Shown here one piece after another: positions 10,938 to 21,995 of a stretch of 64,000 nt of DNA; position 1 is the first letter of the stretch, and each line of letters starts with the position of its first letter. The position numbers were made by a program, and so were the translations under genes. Where the stretch lies: NCBI GenBank assembly GCA_028571685.1, contig CM053146.1, positions 68,109,431 to 68,173,430 on the forward strand, in the 5' to 3' direction. This DNA comes from Heterohyrax brucei. Lineage: Eukaryota > Chordata > Mammalia > Hyracoidea > Procaviidae. Below the pieces are notes generated by a model. It saw nothing but the letters and a program-made list of their open reading frames with translations, did not search any database and was not told where the DNA came from.

Positions 10938-11719
10938 ACTAATTCAAATCAAAACAATGAGACACCACCTCACCCCAAGGAGATTGGCCATGATCCAAAA
11001 AATGCAAAACAATAAATGTTGGAGAGGCTGTGGAGAGATTGGCACTCTCCTTCACTGTTGGTGGGATTGCAGAATGGTGCAACCTCTTTGGAAAGCAATT
11101 TGGCGTTACCTTAAAATAATGAATATAGATATACTATTTGACCCAGTTATTCCTTTGCTCAGAATATATCCTACAAAATCAAGGCCATTCACACCGACTG
11201 CTACATGCACACGAATATTCATTGCAGCACAGTCCACGATAGCAAAAAGTTGGAATCAACCCAAACGCCCAACAACAGAAAAGTGGATAGGTAAACTTTG
11301 GTATATATACTCCATGGAGTGCTATACACTGATCAAGAACAACGATGATAGCAGGAAACATCTTTCAGTTTGGTCTCAACTGAAGGACATTATATTGAGT
11401 GAAACCAGTCAGCGACAGAAGGACAATTATTATATGAGACCCCTAAGATAAAAACTTAAAACCATACTCATACATAATAGAAAAGACTCTTTGACAGCTA
11501 CAAGGGTGGGGAAGGTGGGAGGGCAAGAAGGCAAGGGGTGAGGGTTTAGATTAGATAATTGTTAGAAATTTGGTAGGGTGAAATTGGTGACAATTCACAC
11601 TAGTAAGAAGATCAATATTAATGAGACTTCGACACAACTTGTGTACTCCTCCTCTCTTAACCCAATATCGTAAGCACAGAGTATGTACAATTTCATTATT
11701 TTTATTTCATAAAAAAAAA
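10938..11719 (+). mobile_element. Afrotherian L1 3' end
   Basis: 5'-truncated L1. It starts in late ORF2 (AATTCAAATCAAAACAATGA), carries an open ORF2 C-terminus, a short 3'UTR and an A-rich end at 11708-11719. Its 3'UTR matches 37010-37260 but stops there, whereas the 36.8 kb copy continues for about 770 bp. Confidence 0.88.
10957..11451 (+). pseudogene. L1 ORF2 C-terminal fragment, open frame
   Basis: A 164-codon open frame covering the ORF2 tail. It includes the cysteine-rich motif CWRGCGEIGTLLHCWWDC (residues about 20-38), then W-K-A-I-W-R-Y-L and the terminal W-N-Q-P...W-I-G-K-L-W-Y-I-Y-S-M-E-C-Y block. In full L1 this region follows the reverse transcriptase and aids RNA binding. Endonuclease and RT domains are absent, so it is a dead fragment, although the lack of stops suggests a fairly young insertion. 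Confidence 0.88.
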
Positions 11720-13294
11720 GAATATTCACTTTTCACTGTTTACAGAAAGAACTTCAGATTGTATGCTATTACCAGAATACCAAAATTTCTTATCTCCAGC
11801 TGGGTAAAGTTGTCACCTATGGCTTTGGGTTACTTCACGATTCTTGCCCTGAGTCTTGCATTATTAACATAAAGCAGGTTATTTGTTTCCCAGGCTGCAG
11901 TGTGCAGGCAGCTTGTAGTCAGTCAGAGGAGATTTCACTTGCAGCTCTAATAAGCACAGACAATGGCTGAGCCTCCAAAAATGTGAGATTCAATACTACA
12001 AGCTTTTCATTTTGTTACTCAGCACTTCAGACATCATCTACACATATGTTAATTGTAAATAGACAACTGTTGTAATCTAACTTTACATAAAGGAAAGGAC
12101 ATTAAAAATATCTTACTCAAGGCACTCATTTAACAACTTAAAACTACATAGGATTTGCCTCAGTTGTCAAGGTGACTTGTGTATTATTCTTCCTCAGATT
12201 CTCTTAAGTCTTTAAAAGATTTATTAAAGTTTTCAAAAGCTAGGTTGCGATGCAGTCATAATCCTACCTTAACAATCACACCACCACTCTGTGCACACAG
12301 AAAGTGTTATTCATATTTTGTTACTATTAATTATAATTACTTATCATTTATGCAGCACTCTCTCAAAGCAGCATAATTTAGGCTAATTTTATTTATTGTT
12401 CAGCTAGTAAAACAACTAAGTTCTTAAACGCTCCCGTTGCTTTAATGCTTCTTCTTTTTTTTTTTTTTTTGCCTTTTAAAAGGACTGTGATGAGCAGAAG
12501 CCTTAGCTCCAAGAGTATGTTTATGAATCCAATTATAATTTCAAATGCACATGTAAAAATGTACAAATAACCCATACTTTCACTATATTAGCAAGAAAAG
12601 CACAGTTTCTCTCCTGGACTGCTCATAAGGTAATTTTCGAGCAATTAACAATATAATTTCCTATTTCACACTGAACTAAATTTACTTGAGACAAACAAAA
12701 ATTGCTGATGGAGTTTCTACAGCTATGACTTTCTAAACCGTCTTCACGTCCTAAGTGTTGTATGAAATCAGGTTTACTTATTTATTTATTTTTTTAAAAA
12801 GACGTTAAACATTCTAGCTGCACACTAGCTGTCAAAGGTGTGGTCTTGCACTCTGAATTTTTCCATATTCCACAACCTGAGGTTCTATAAATAGTGAAAA
12901 GTGACATTCGTTGAGTATGCTGGAAAATGGCATATCTGAACAATGTGGAAGTTGTTAATTGAGTCCCTTGAGTGATATATTTTTTAAGTTTTTACCTTTA
13001 TGTAAACAATTCATTACAACTGCCTGTTTATTTACAATTAACATGTGTTTGTAGACAGTGTTTGAAGTGCTGAATAACGAAATTTCATCCAGATCATGTA
13101 TATATTAAATAAATCCTGTTGTATACAGACTTTTGTAAAGCCTAAAATCAGAATGTATAACATAGCTGTCCTTATCTGAACAGTTGAGGGTTTGGGGAGG
13201 AGACAAGACTTGGAGTATCAAATCTTTTAAGTTAAAAAAAAAACTCACAAAGCCATTCAGTCATGTCTGGCAGAGGACTAATCCTGACTTTAGA
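11720..13294. other. Single-copy AT-rich region, no gene seen
   Basis: No repeat recognised apart from poly-T (12453-12470) and a short T/A-rich run near 12776-12795. Frames of 60-83 codons have no known domain. The block 12840-13150 has no repeat signature and could hold conserved non-coding sequence, but that needs a cross-species alignment. Confidence 0.4.
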
Positions 13295-13364
13295 GAAGTT
13301 GGAGTATTGTTCCTGTGTGTCACTAGCTGGTTAGGAGACTTTGGTCAAGTACCACGTTTGATAT

Positions 13365-13421
13365 CCTGTGTCTACAGGGTCGCTATGAGTCTGAGTCGAC
13401 TTAACGGCAATGCATTTTAAG
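13365..13421 (+). repeat. AfroSINE tail fragment
   Basis: Only the RTE-like tail is present: CTACAGGGTCGCTATGAGTC then 'tgagtcgacttaacggcaat'. It lies within the MIR. Confidence 0.8.
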
Positions 13422-13467
13422 GTTATGCCTAGATTTTCTCATCCATAAACTAAGTGGTCAGACTCTT

Positions 13468-13645
13468 CCTATACCAGTTGCCACAGAGTAGATTCTGATA
13501 CACAGGGACTCCATAGGGCAGAGTAGAACACCACATAGGGTTTCTAAGTCTGTAGTCCTTATGGGATCAGACTGCCACATCTTCTGCCAGTGAGTTTGAA
13601 CTACCGTCCTTTTGATTAGCAGTAGCTGAAAACTTCATCACTGAC
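13468..13645 (-). repeat. AfroSINE, long variant
   Basis: Reverse copy with the extra block of the long subtype (GTAGTCCTTATGGGATCAGA, CTGCCACATCTTCTGCCAG) and decayed ends. Confidence 0.8.
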
Positions 13646-13768
13646 CTGGGTCAGATCATAGGATTTCAAGCTCCCTTCTAGCTTTTCTCTCCTGTCATCT
13701 GTCCTGGACTCTCTATCTGTATATATAAAGGATTTGTAATCGACCTCATTCTCAATTTATTCAACCTA

Positions 13769-13962
13769 AAACAAAAAACAAAACCAAAAAAAAAAAAAAA
13801 AAACACCACTGCCGTGGAGTGGGGTCAGACTCACGGGGGGACCCTAGAGGTAAAGAGTAGGACCGCCCCATACAGTTTCCAAGGAGTGCCTGACGGATTA
13901 CCTTTTGGCTTACCTTTTGGTTAGCAGACGTAGCACTTAACCCACTACGCCATCAGGGTTTC
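13769..13962 (-). repeat. AfroSINE
   Basis: Reverse copy with an A-run (13784-13803). It has an unusually G-rich tail ('gtggggtcagactcacgggg') and a head ending ACGCCATCAGGGTTTC. A short 'accttttggcttaccttttg' duplication lies near 13901-13920. Confidence 0.9.
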
Positions 13963-15217
13963 AATTTATTTAGATCGAGTTGAAACTAGCGGTTCATGGA
14001 AGGATGAAAAATGAAAGAAAGTAGCACAGAAATCTAAACTCGGTAAAAGTCATTAGAGTTGATCGGTGTTTCGGAGTTTCCTTTTAACACGGGGAAAATA
14101 TAAAATGGTGGAAAACATTTATAAAATTTATATTGTGAAGAAAATTGATTTTCCACTTAGAAGGTACTCTAGTTTTTCCCTAAAATTCTACTCAGATTTT
14201 TTCTGCTTAAAAGCATAGAGATTTTCGTTCTAAAGAGGAAATTTCAGTAATTTCACCCATGCCTGTGGCATGGCTTTCCATTTGCCGCTGGCTGGGCTCT
14301 TTGTGGGATTTTTTTGTTTTCTTGTTTCACAGGGTGTGCACACGTTAAGTCATGTCCTAGTCCTGAAAAGGCGAAGTTTAAGGTTGGCAAGCAGTGTATT
14401 TGAGTCAGTTAACTGTGTGATCATGGAAGACAGGGTGAGAAAGAGTACAGCAGAGAAAGATATCCTGAAAAGGTTATCAGCTGGTTTCAAGAATTTATAA
14501 TATCAAAAGAACAGTTCTCCAACAGAAGTTCAGCTGGGTCAGCTGTTACAGACATAAAGGGTAGCAATACAAAAAACACAAAAGCAAAGTCATACATATA
14601 AAGTTGGGCTGGAATTAGGATTTTTGAGTTCATTGATGGTGGCTTCAAGTATGATGTACAAAAGTTGTTTGGAGACCATTTCCTGGCAACTGATGTTAGT
14701 GTAGCATTTCTAATGGACTAAATGAATTTTTAATGTACCAAAAAAACGAAAACTTTTAAAAATGGAATCTGAATGTGTTATAAATGAAACCTGTAAAAAT
14801 GACTATAAAATAGTTTCTAATGCAGAGAAAAATTTTCTACAGTGTTAAAATGATACACTATTTAGAATATCTTCTCTTGTTTCTTTTTAAAGCTATTCTG
14901 TAAATCACAGGAGAAGGCATTTACAATTTTTGCTTCTTTTAGGTCTGATAATCACAAATCTAAAACTCATGTCACTTTAAACATTTGCATTTATTTTTAC
15001 AATTAACAAAAAATGAAAGAAAAACAGTATTTCTGGTTAAATTTTTAGCTTTAATAAAGTGATGAAAATATTTAATGTTATTCTATCAAGCACAGAAATG
15101 AAGAAAAATGATTAGATCTTGTAAATCAATGCTGTAGTAAAAGGATTACACAGCTACATAATCATAAAATATTGCATCTAGAAGAGTTTCATTTATCCCT
15201 CATCACCTGATTTTATA
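13963..15217. other. Single-copy region around a candidate exon
   Basis: No repeat recognised. It contains the exon-like segment annotated separately (14333-14434). The part after 14500 is AT-rich with no frame of interest. Confidence 0.4.
14333..14434 (+). other. Candidate exon-like segment, unverified
   Basis: It is preceded by a pyrimidine-rich tract ending TTTCTTGTTTCACAG (14318-14332), a strong 3' splice-site match. It is followed by GTGAGA at 14435, a fair 5' splice-site match. The 102 nt between are divisible by three and open in phase 0 (34 codons, beginning G-V-H-T-L-S-H-V-L). No protein family is recognised. No flanking exon is visible, so this may be chance; it is noted because acceptor, donor and frame agree. 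Confidence 0.2.
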
Positions 15218-15380
15218 GGGAGTGGTGGTACAGTACTTAAGAGCTTGGTGCTAACAAAAAGTAAGCTGTTTAGTTCTACCAGACACTCCTTGGAAGTCCT
15301 GTGGCACAGTGCTGCTCAATCCCGTAGAGCCTCTACGAGTCCTAATTGACTTGACAGCAATGAGTTTGGTTTTTGGTTTC
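15218..15380 (+). repeat. AfroSINE, decayed
   Basis: Head 'gggagtggtggtacagtact', middle 'ctaccagacactccttggaa', tail 'cttgacagcaatgagtttgg'. Divergence is clearly higher than for the copies at 6.7 or 59.8 kb. Confidence 0.85.
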
Positions 15381-15444
15381 CCTATTTAGTTTTAGCTTCT
15401 TTATATTTTGTTAACAAGAAATGCCCAGTTTCTCTAGGGGGCAG

Positions 15445-15590
15445 TAAGACTGTTGCTAGTTTATTCCAACTCATGATTACCTTATATACGCAGAATAGAA
15501 TTGCTCAACGCTGTAACCTTTTTGAAAGCAGATCACCTCGCCTGTCTTCTGAGTTGCTACTGGGTGTACCTGAACCACTAACCTTTAAAT
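15445..15590 (-). repeat. Diverged SINE of a second afrotherian type
   Basis: Reverse orientation: 'ttgctagtttattccaactc', then 'tgtaacctttttgaaagcag', then 'gagttgctactgggtgtacc'. This matches a related RTE-tailed SINE that carries a different internal block from the common AfroSINE. Confidence 0.65.
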
Positions 15591-15597
15591 CAATGCC

Positions 15598-15843
15598 AGC
15601 AAAGTGCCGCTGAGTCGGATTCAGATCAATGACAAGCCAAGTGCTGTCGCTTGATAATGGATTTTACAATACAAATTCTACAATGTTGTTAAATAGATCT
15701 CCTTATTATGAAACCTGCGTCTTAAAAGGCCACTTTAGAAGATACACATATATGCTGACATTGAAGCTCAGTTCACACACACACAAATTACTGAACCAAA
15801 AAACAAAAACAAACTGTTTCCATTAGCTTGATTCCAACTCATA
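15598..15843 (-). repeat. SINE tail scraps
   Basis: Short tail-like pieces at 15598-15650 ('aagtgccgctgagtcggatt', then a near repeat 'aagccaagtgctgtcgc') and at 15797-15843 ('gtttccattagcttgattcc'), the last followed by an A-run. Heads are missing. Confidence 0.55.
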
Positions 15844-17486
15844 AAAAAAAAAAAAGTATTATTTGGAAGTAAAATTACATACAATTTTATTTCTGGACAT
15901 AGAATAACTTATCTTTTCAAATTAAACTTAATAAACTTTTACATTCAATTGAAAATTATTTTTCCATTTCTTTTCCTTAGAAAAGAAATGTGATCTGTAT
16001 AACTGTATAGGTTTATGACTTTAATTGTATCTTCTCCCAAACTAACTGAAGTACCATACTGTATTTCTGACTCTCATCTATGTGTTCCAAAGAAGGTGTA
16101 CAGAACTGCACAATATGGTAAACTAATTTTGAATTACATAATCATAGAAGTTAATTAAATGGAGACATAAAAGGAGAGCAGCTAGCCAGGAGATAGACCG
16201 GACCAGTCTGTGTTGCTCTGGCTCATTAACGTACAGATTCCTTCATGTTCTGATCAATTTTTTCAACAAACATTTGTTAACATTCAGGCATGGGTAAACT
16301 TGACTCATTTTTCTAAGCACTATTAGGAATACGGACACAAAAAGGGAAAATCTCCTGCCTTTAAAGATACTCTAATCTCGGGGCAGCTTTTGCAGAATGT
16401 ACAATTTATTTATCTATCCATTCAATTTATTCATTCATTCAATTATTTTCATCAGTTACTGTGTGTGAAGAGCTGTGCTAAGCAATTTTGTCATTAACTA
16501 TGGAAAGGATAAAGTTATTAACCAAGAAAAAATTTTCTGCCTTAAGAAATATGCTGTTCCCTACAAAGAAATTCCAGAACAAACTAGTCCTTTACAGATA
16601 TTGTTAAGAGAAAGAGAAAGGTCAGAAAAGACCACAATTACATATCCTACAGGCCATCACGGCCAAAGGCCAGGGGTGATATCGAAAAGTTCTTTGAGGA
16701 GAAGTAATGAAATCTCTTCTAACTCTCTCTAAAGTAGATTAGCAAGCAAAATTAGCTCTTTGGCCTAAGATACCCAATTCTTTCAAAAAATTCTTCCAAA
16801 AATTCTTTCAACTGCCTTTCTCTACTGCCTTTCTCTCTAGGAAACTCTCCAAAACCAATGCCAGGTGATAGGCGATCTAGTAAAGATGTCCGTTGTGATA
16901 GCACAAGTTGAAAACAAACACCGAAGGCAATTATATTCTTCCCTCTAAAGATATCCTTTTGAAAAATAAGTTCAGATATATACCTATCATTGATCAAATG
17001 CTTCTCTATCTTCTTAAATATCTGCTGAAACTAAATATTTTATTGACAGTTGCAGATGAATCACCAAATCTTGTAATATGCTTCACAGTAATTAAAAGAC
17101 CCTGTTGCGAAGCCTATAATTTGTCAACTTAGTTTCTTCTTCTTCTTCTACCTCATTTTTAAAAAGACATGATGCATTTGCATAAATATCTAGATGAATG
17201 ATAACACTTAAAAACACTTTAAAACCAGAAAATATGTAAAAGTGCTCCATGGCACAGACGATACTAAAGATGATATCTTGCTCACCATAAAATTCTAGCT
17301 TAGTGAAGAGGCAAGGCAAGTACTCTTTTTTTTTTTTTTTTTTAATCTGCTACACCTTGAAACATACTAACTTACCTTAGTTTGTCCTCCAAACAAGGAG
17401 AAGAGGACTGGAATCGCTACCATGTAGTATCATTTCATACATGCCTCTGTAGGGTTTTGCAAATAATTTGTGTCCTAAAAACATCT
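15844..17486. other. Mostly single-copy region with L2/MIR-like scraps
   Basis: The stretch 16255-16480 ('caacaaacatttgttaacat', 'gtgtgtgaagagctgtgcta') resembles the start of ancient L2/MIR-type repeats. A poly-T of about 22 lies near 17322-17343. Frames of 74-85 codons (16475-16732, 16908-17132 and antisense) are unrecognised. Confidence 0.45.
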
Positions 17487-17940
17487 GCCTTATTGTTGTG
17501 AGGTGCGACTGAGTTGGTTTTGACTCCTGGTGATCCGTGTCCAACAGAACAGATTGCCCAGCCCTGCACCGCCCTCACCACTGTTGCCACAAACGACCCC
17601 ACAGTTGTGGTCACTGTGTAAACCCGTCACATTGAGATTTTCTCTTTGACCCTCACCCGGAACCTCGCCAAACATGATGTCTTTCTCTAGGGTCTATCTC
17701 CTCCTCATAACGTGTCCCAAGTCTATGGGACTAAGTCCATCTGCACTTGCTTCTAAGGAGCATTCTAGCGACATTCTGCTAAGACTGAGGTGTCGTTCTT
17801 TGGGCAGTGCATGATACATTCAGTTTTCTCTGCCAACATCCTAATACAAAGACACTGATTCTTCTTTGCTCTTCCTTATTTATTGTCCAACTTTCCCACG
17901 CATATGAGGCAGTAGAAAATCTCATGACTTCATTCAGTCA
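17487..17940 (-). mobile_element. RTE LINE 3' fragment
   Basis: Plus-strand reading gives the RTE 3' end in antisense order: 'ttgtgaggtgcgactgagtt', 'caaacatgatgtctttctct', 'aaggagcattctagcgacat' and 'ttccttatttattgtccaac'. It is colinear with 32831-33270. The 5' part is missing. Confidence 0.87.
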
Positions 17941-18224
17941 CATTCATATAAAACACCACAGGAGGCATTATCATAACTGGGTCAGTACAAGGCCTTTACG
18001 TGACAACACGCAGGTTTTCATCTGTGTAAGCCAGTGAGAGAAAAGGGAGAAGGACGTTACCCATCTTATCCTGATGAATGTACAGAATGGCGCTGTGTCC
18101 TTGAATCTAATATAACTATTTCATTCTTTTACTACCAATCAACAGTAAGTGTCATCAAACAGATCCTTCAAGGGTGGTAACTATCAAATAAAGTTAAACT
18201 AGTTTAGTCTCAACACACAGAATG
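17941..18224. other. Unassigned
   Basis: No repeat or gene recognised. Confidence 0.4.
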
Positions 18225-18600
18225 TTTCTGCTAGTTGCCACTGAGTTGGCTCTAACACATGGTGATCCCATGAATAAGGGAACAAACATTGCCAATCCTG
18301 CATGAAATGTCAATCCGTCTCATCAAAGGCTGCCTTCAGCTTTATTGAACCTCTACTTTACCATACATGTTTACCAAATATGATGCCTATCACCTGCCTG
18401 TCATTTATCGTACTGTGCTGGGTTGCCTGTTGCTGCAATGCTGGAAGCCTATGCCACCAGTATTTCAAATAGCAGCAGGTCACCCATGGTGGACAGGTAT
18501 TAATAGAGCTTCCAGACTGAGAGTAGGAAGAAAGGTCTAGCAATCCACATCTGAAAATTAGCCAATGAAAACCTTATGGATAGCACAGAGTCGTTACAGT
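18225..18600. mobile_element. Rearranged RTE: antisense 3' end joined to sense 5' end
   Basis: Positions 18225-18375 read as RTE 3' end on the minus strand ('agttgccactgagttggctc'). Positions 18376-18600 read as the RTE 5' end on the plus strand ('gtcatttatcgtactgtgct', 'ggtggacaggtattaataga', 'agccaatgaaaaccttatgg'), matching 27150-27350. All coding sequence between the ends is gone. Confidence 0.78.
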
Positions 18601-18730
18601 TTAATAGCCAAAAGAGGCTTTTGTGCCTGCCTTGGTTCTAATTTCCTCACTTATTGAAGGGAGGAGGGAAAAATGTAAGGGAAAATCTCTGAATTTTCCT
18701 CTAGGTTTCAAATGCCATCTCTTTAACACA

Positions 18731-19560
18731 CAGTAGAGGAGAAGTCAGCACAACTGGACTAATTGCAGAGACTAAAAGTTTCCTAAGCATAACCAAATGC
18801 TTTGAAGAACAGAGTAGCAGAGGCAAGGGTATGACGACCATGGTTTCAGGACACATCCAGGTCAACAGGCATAACAAAGCGTATTAAGAAAACACTCCGC
18901 ATCCCACTTTAGTGAGTGGTGTCTGGGTCTTAAAAGCTACCAAGCAGCCACCTACGAAGCACTGGAGCAAGGAGAATGAAGGGCATGAAAGACCTAAGGA
19001 AAATGTGAGCTCCAAAGACAGAAAAGGCCACATAATCCAGAGACTACATCAGTGTGACACCAGAAGAACTACATAGTGCCCATTCACCACCAGTGACTGA
19101 CCCAACAGGGAATACAACAAACAGTCTCAGAAGAATCAGGAGAAAAAACGAGGCACAGAATTCAAGATCTACTAAAAAGACCAGACCTACTGGTCTGACA
19201 ACCTGGAGGGTTCACAGAAGACACGCCCCCAGAATTTCTGTCAGTGTAGAACTAAAACCAGTTTCCAAACAACTCTTCACAAAGATTCGACTGGACTCTA
19301 AGACATAAAATAATACTTCTTGGCTTAAGTAACTATACAAGACTAACTGGAAAGCTCTTGTCCAGAGGTGAGATGAGAAGGCAGAGAGGATAGGTACAGG
19401 TTGGCTAGACACTGGGAATACAGTGTGGAAAGGACGAGTGTGCTGTCACAGGGTTGGGGAGAGCAGCTAGGGTTACATAGCAATGTGTGTGTAAGTTTTC
19501 ATACGACAAATGGATTTGAATTGTAAACTTTCACTTAAAGCACAATAAAATATGTATTTT
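18731..19560 (+). mobile_element. L1 3'UTR-type repeat, copy 1
   Basis: It begins AGTAGAGGAGAAGTCAGCAC and holds the hallmark 'tgtctgggtcttaaaagcta'. It ends near AATAAA at 19544-19549 with a weak A-rich tail. It matches 37270-38030 of the L1 copy downstream. No ORF2 sequence precedes it. Confidence 0.75.
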
Positions 19561-19897
19561 TAAAAAGACCTAAAATGTTATCTCTCAATGCTTAGATTTC
19601 AGACAGGCTGTGGCAATTTGTCCAACTCACATTTATGTACGCGTCACTATGAGTCCAGTTTTAATAAATCATATAACCTGATCAGAGATTTCCTAAAAAG
19701 AAAATGTCCTGATTGCAGTTGCTTGGAGAATCAAAAGCTACCAGGAGATAAGACTGAGAAACCAATAAAAAGTCCTAATAAGGAATTGTTGCTTTGATTC
19801 CTGGCTTTGCCTTCCATACATTTTGTTTCAAGAGTTTTTGTTTGTTTCTTTCTTAGATAGTAGCTAGGAAGTGGGTTAGGTGAAGGGAGTGGTAGCA
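19561..19897. other. Unassigned spacer between two L1 tails
   Basis: No repeat recognised. A 69-codon frame at 19588-19797 is not identifiable. Confidence 0.4.
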
Positions 19898-20745
19898 CGT
19901 AGTAGAAAAGAAGTCAGCACCGCTGGCTAAGAGGCTTCCCAAACACAATGCAACAACTAGGACAGAGTGGCAGCAGCAGGGGTCTGGAGACCATGGTTTC
20001 CGGGGACATCTAGGTCAATCAGAGTAACTAAATTCTTTTAAAGAAAATATTCTGCATCCCACTTTGAAGGTGGTGCCTGGGGTTTTAAAAGCTAACAAGC
20101 AGTGATCTACGTCACATCAACTGGCCCCAACCCACCCGCAGCAGAGCAGAACGAAGGATATCAAAGTGATGACAAAAATACGAGCCCAGGAGACAGCAGT
20201 GGGCCATATCATCCAGAGATTACATCAGCTTGATATCAACAGAACTAGATGGTGCCCAGATACTACCAATGACTGCCCTGACCAGGAATACCATACAAAG
20301 TCCCTGCTGCAGCAGGAGAAAGATGGGTGTGCAGAACTAGAAGTCTCTCAGAAGACCAGACTTGATGGTCTGACAGACTAGAGGACCCTCTGAGGACATG
20401 GACCCCAGATTCTCTGCTAGCCTACTGCTGAAACAAGTCCCAGAGCCAACACTTCAGACAGAGATTGGCCTAGACTGTAAGACACAGAGTGATGCTGGCA
20501 AAGAGTGTGCTCCTTGGCCTAAGTGTACACATGCAGCTGACTGAGAAACTCCTGTCCAGAGACAAGATGAAAGGGTACGGGGGACAGGACCTGGTTGAAT
20601 GAACAGGGGAAGTATAGGGTGGAAAGAAGGAGAATGCTGTTACAGGGTGGAGGCAGCAGCTAGAGATGCACAGTAGTGTTTTGCATGGCAAACTGACTTG
20701 GATTGCAAACTTTCTTGTAAAGCACAGTAAAATATTTTTTAAAAA
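19898..20745 (+). mobile_element. L1 3'UTR-type repeat, copy 2
   Basis: It begins AGTAGAAAAGAAGTCAGCAC, the same start point as copy 1. It has the hallmark 'tggggttttaaaagctaaca' and ends in an A-rich tail after AGTAAAATATTTT. Same orientation as copy 1, 1.17 kb away, with unrelated flanks. Confidence 0.75.
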
Positions 20746-20815
20746 CCATAAAAAATAAAAATGCTGATTTAATTAAAGATCTTGGTTGGAATTAACTCAA
20801 CAGCAACTGCTTTTT

Positions 20816-21205
20816 TAATGTAGTGGTTAATAACATGGATTTCACAGCTATACTTCTCGGGTCCAAAGCCCAGCTTTGAGACTTAATGATTTTGGGAAAA
20901 TTATATGACCTCTCTGCTCCTCAGGTAAAAAAAAAAAAAAAAAAAAAAAATCCTGCTGCAGTCTCATTGATTCAAATTCATAGTGACCCTATAGAACATA
21001 GCAGAGCTGTCCCACTGGGTTTCCCAAAAGCAGCTGGTGGATTTGAACTGCCAACCTTTTGGTTAGCAGCCAAACACTTAACCATTGTACTGCTAGTCAG
21101 TACCTCCATTTCCTGTAAAATAGGAAAAAGAATACTTAGGGTATTATGATAAACATTAAATGAGCTAACATTTATAAAATGCTCATAACAGTAACTGCAC
21201 ATAAT
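20816..21205 (+). repeat. MIR interrupted by an AfroSINE
   Basis: MIR core text at 20816-20923 ('tgacctctctgctcctcagg') resumes at 21097 ('tacctccatttcctgtaaaa', 'ttaaatgagctaacatttat'). The SINE sits exactly in the core. Confidence 0.75.
20924..21096 (-). repeat. AfroSINE with long A-run
   Basis: Reverse copy with about 24 A at 20927-20950, then CATTGATTCAAATTCATAGT and the head 'ccattgtactgctag'. It is inserted in a MIR. Confidence 0.9.
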
Positions 21206-21785
21206 TTACACTATGAATTAGCTAATATCATTATCTTTGTCCCAATAATCTGAAGACTTTTCCCAGAGGCATTATTACATATGAATTAGGAGTAAGGGGT
21301 ATATCATAAACAAAATCAAGATGCAAATCCTAGAGCTATATAAATCCAAGTTTCTCCACTAGAAAAATGAGAATAGCCATTCCTTCCTTCCTTACTCTCC
21401 TCTAAGAATAAAAAAGATAACTGGTACAACTGCACAGCATAAAATTTGGCCTGCTATCATTAATTTCTTTACAATGCCTTTTATTTACACTCTCAGCTCT
21501 CAATTTCCAAGGTTCTCTCCAAATTATTATTTCTAAAATTGACTGAAAAAATATTTATTCATTTTAGATATATCATCTATCAAGTTCTTGTATATACATA
21601 CCCTTCCTAAAATCATTTTAGTAATTCTTTATATAATACTTTGCTATCTCTTGTAGCAATTGTTAAAGCTTTTTTCCACTCTTCTCCAATTCCATTCACA
21701 GTTATACAGTAACTCATTTCTTCCTACAAAGGAAGATTCAAATAGAGTTTCCTGTAGCATGTGGATAAATGTGTACACTTTTAGT
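21206..21785. other. Unassigned AT-rich region
   Basis: No gene or repeat recognised. Confidence 0.4.
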
Positions 21786-21995
21786 CTGATTCCTTTTGTT
21801 CTATTCCTGGCCCAGTTAGTTGCTAGTTACATGACCTTGGGCAAGTTACTTAACCTTTCTGGTCTCAGTTTTGTCGTATATAAAATAGGGATCAAAGAGT
21901 TCCTGCCTCGTAAAGTTGCTATGATGTTACGTGAATAAATCCAGCTAAAACACTTGAAACTGTATCTGGTACATGGTAAATCTTCAACAAATTAT
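21786..21995 (+). repeat. MIR
   Basis: Near full core and tail: CATGACCTTGGGCAAGTTAC, 'ttaacctttctggtctcagt', then 'atctggtacatggtaaatct'. This is one of the best preserved MIR copies in the window. Confidence 0.88.

Larger units (their letters stand above)
13295..13700 (+). repeat. MIR-like repeat split by two AfroSINE pieces
   Basis: Core-like text at 13300-13362 ('cactagctggttaggagact', 'ttggtcaagtaccacg') continues at 13425-13465 ('attttctcatccataaacta') and again at 13650-13700 ('tttcaagctcccttctagct'). This order matches the MIR core plus tail. SINE pieces interrupt it twice. Confidence 0.6.

Noticed and set aside
12840-13150. Conserved enhancer-like element
   Set aside because: The segment is repeat-free, but without alignment to other species there is no evidence of constraint.
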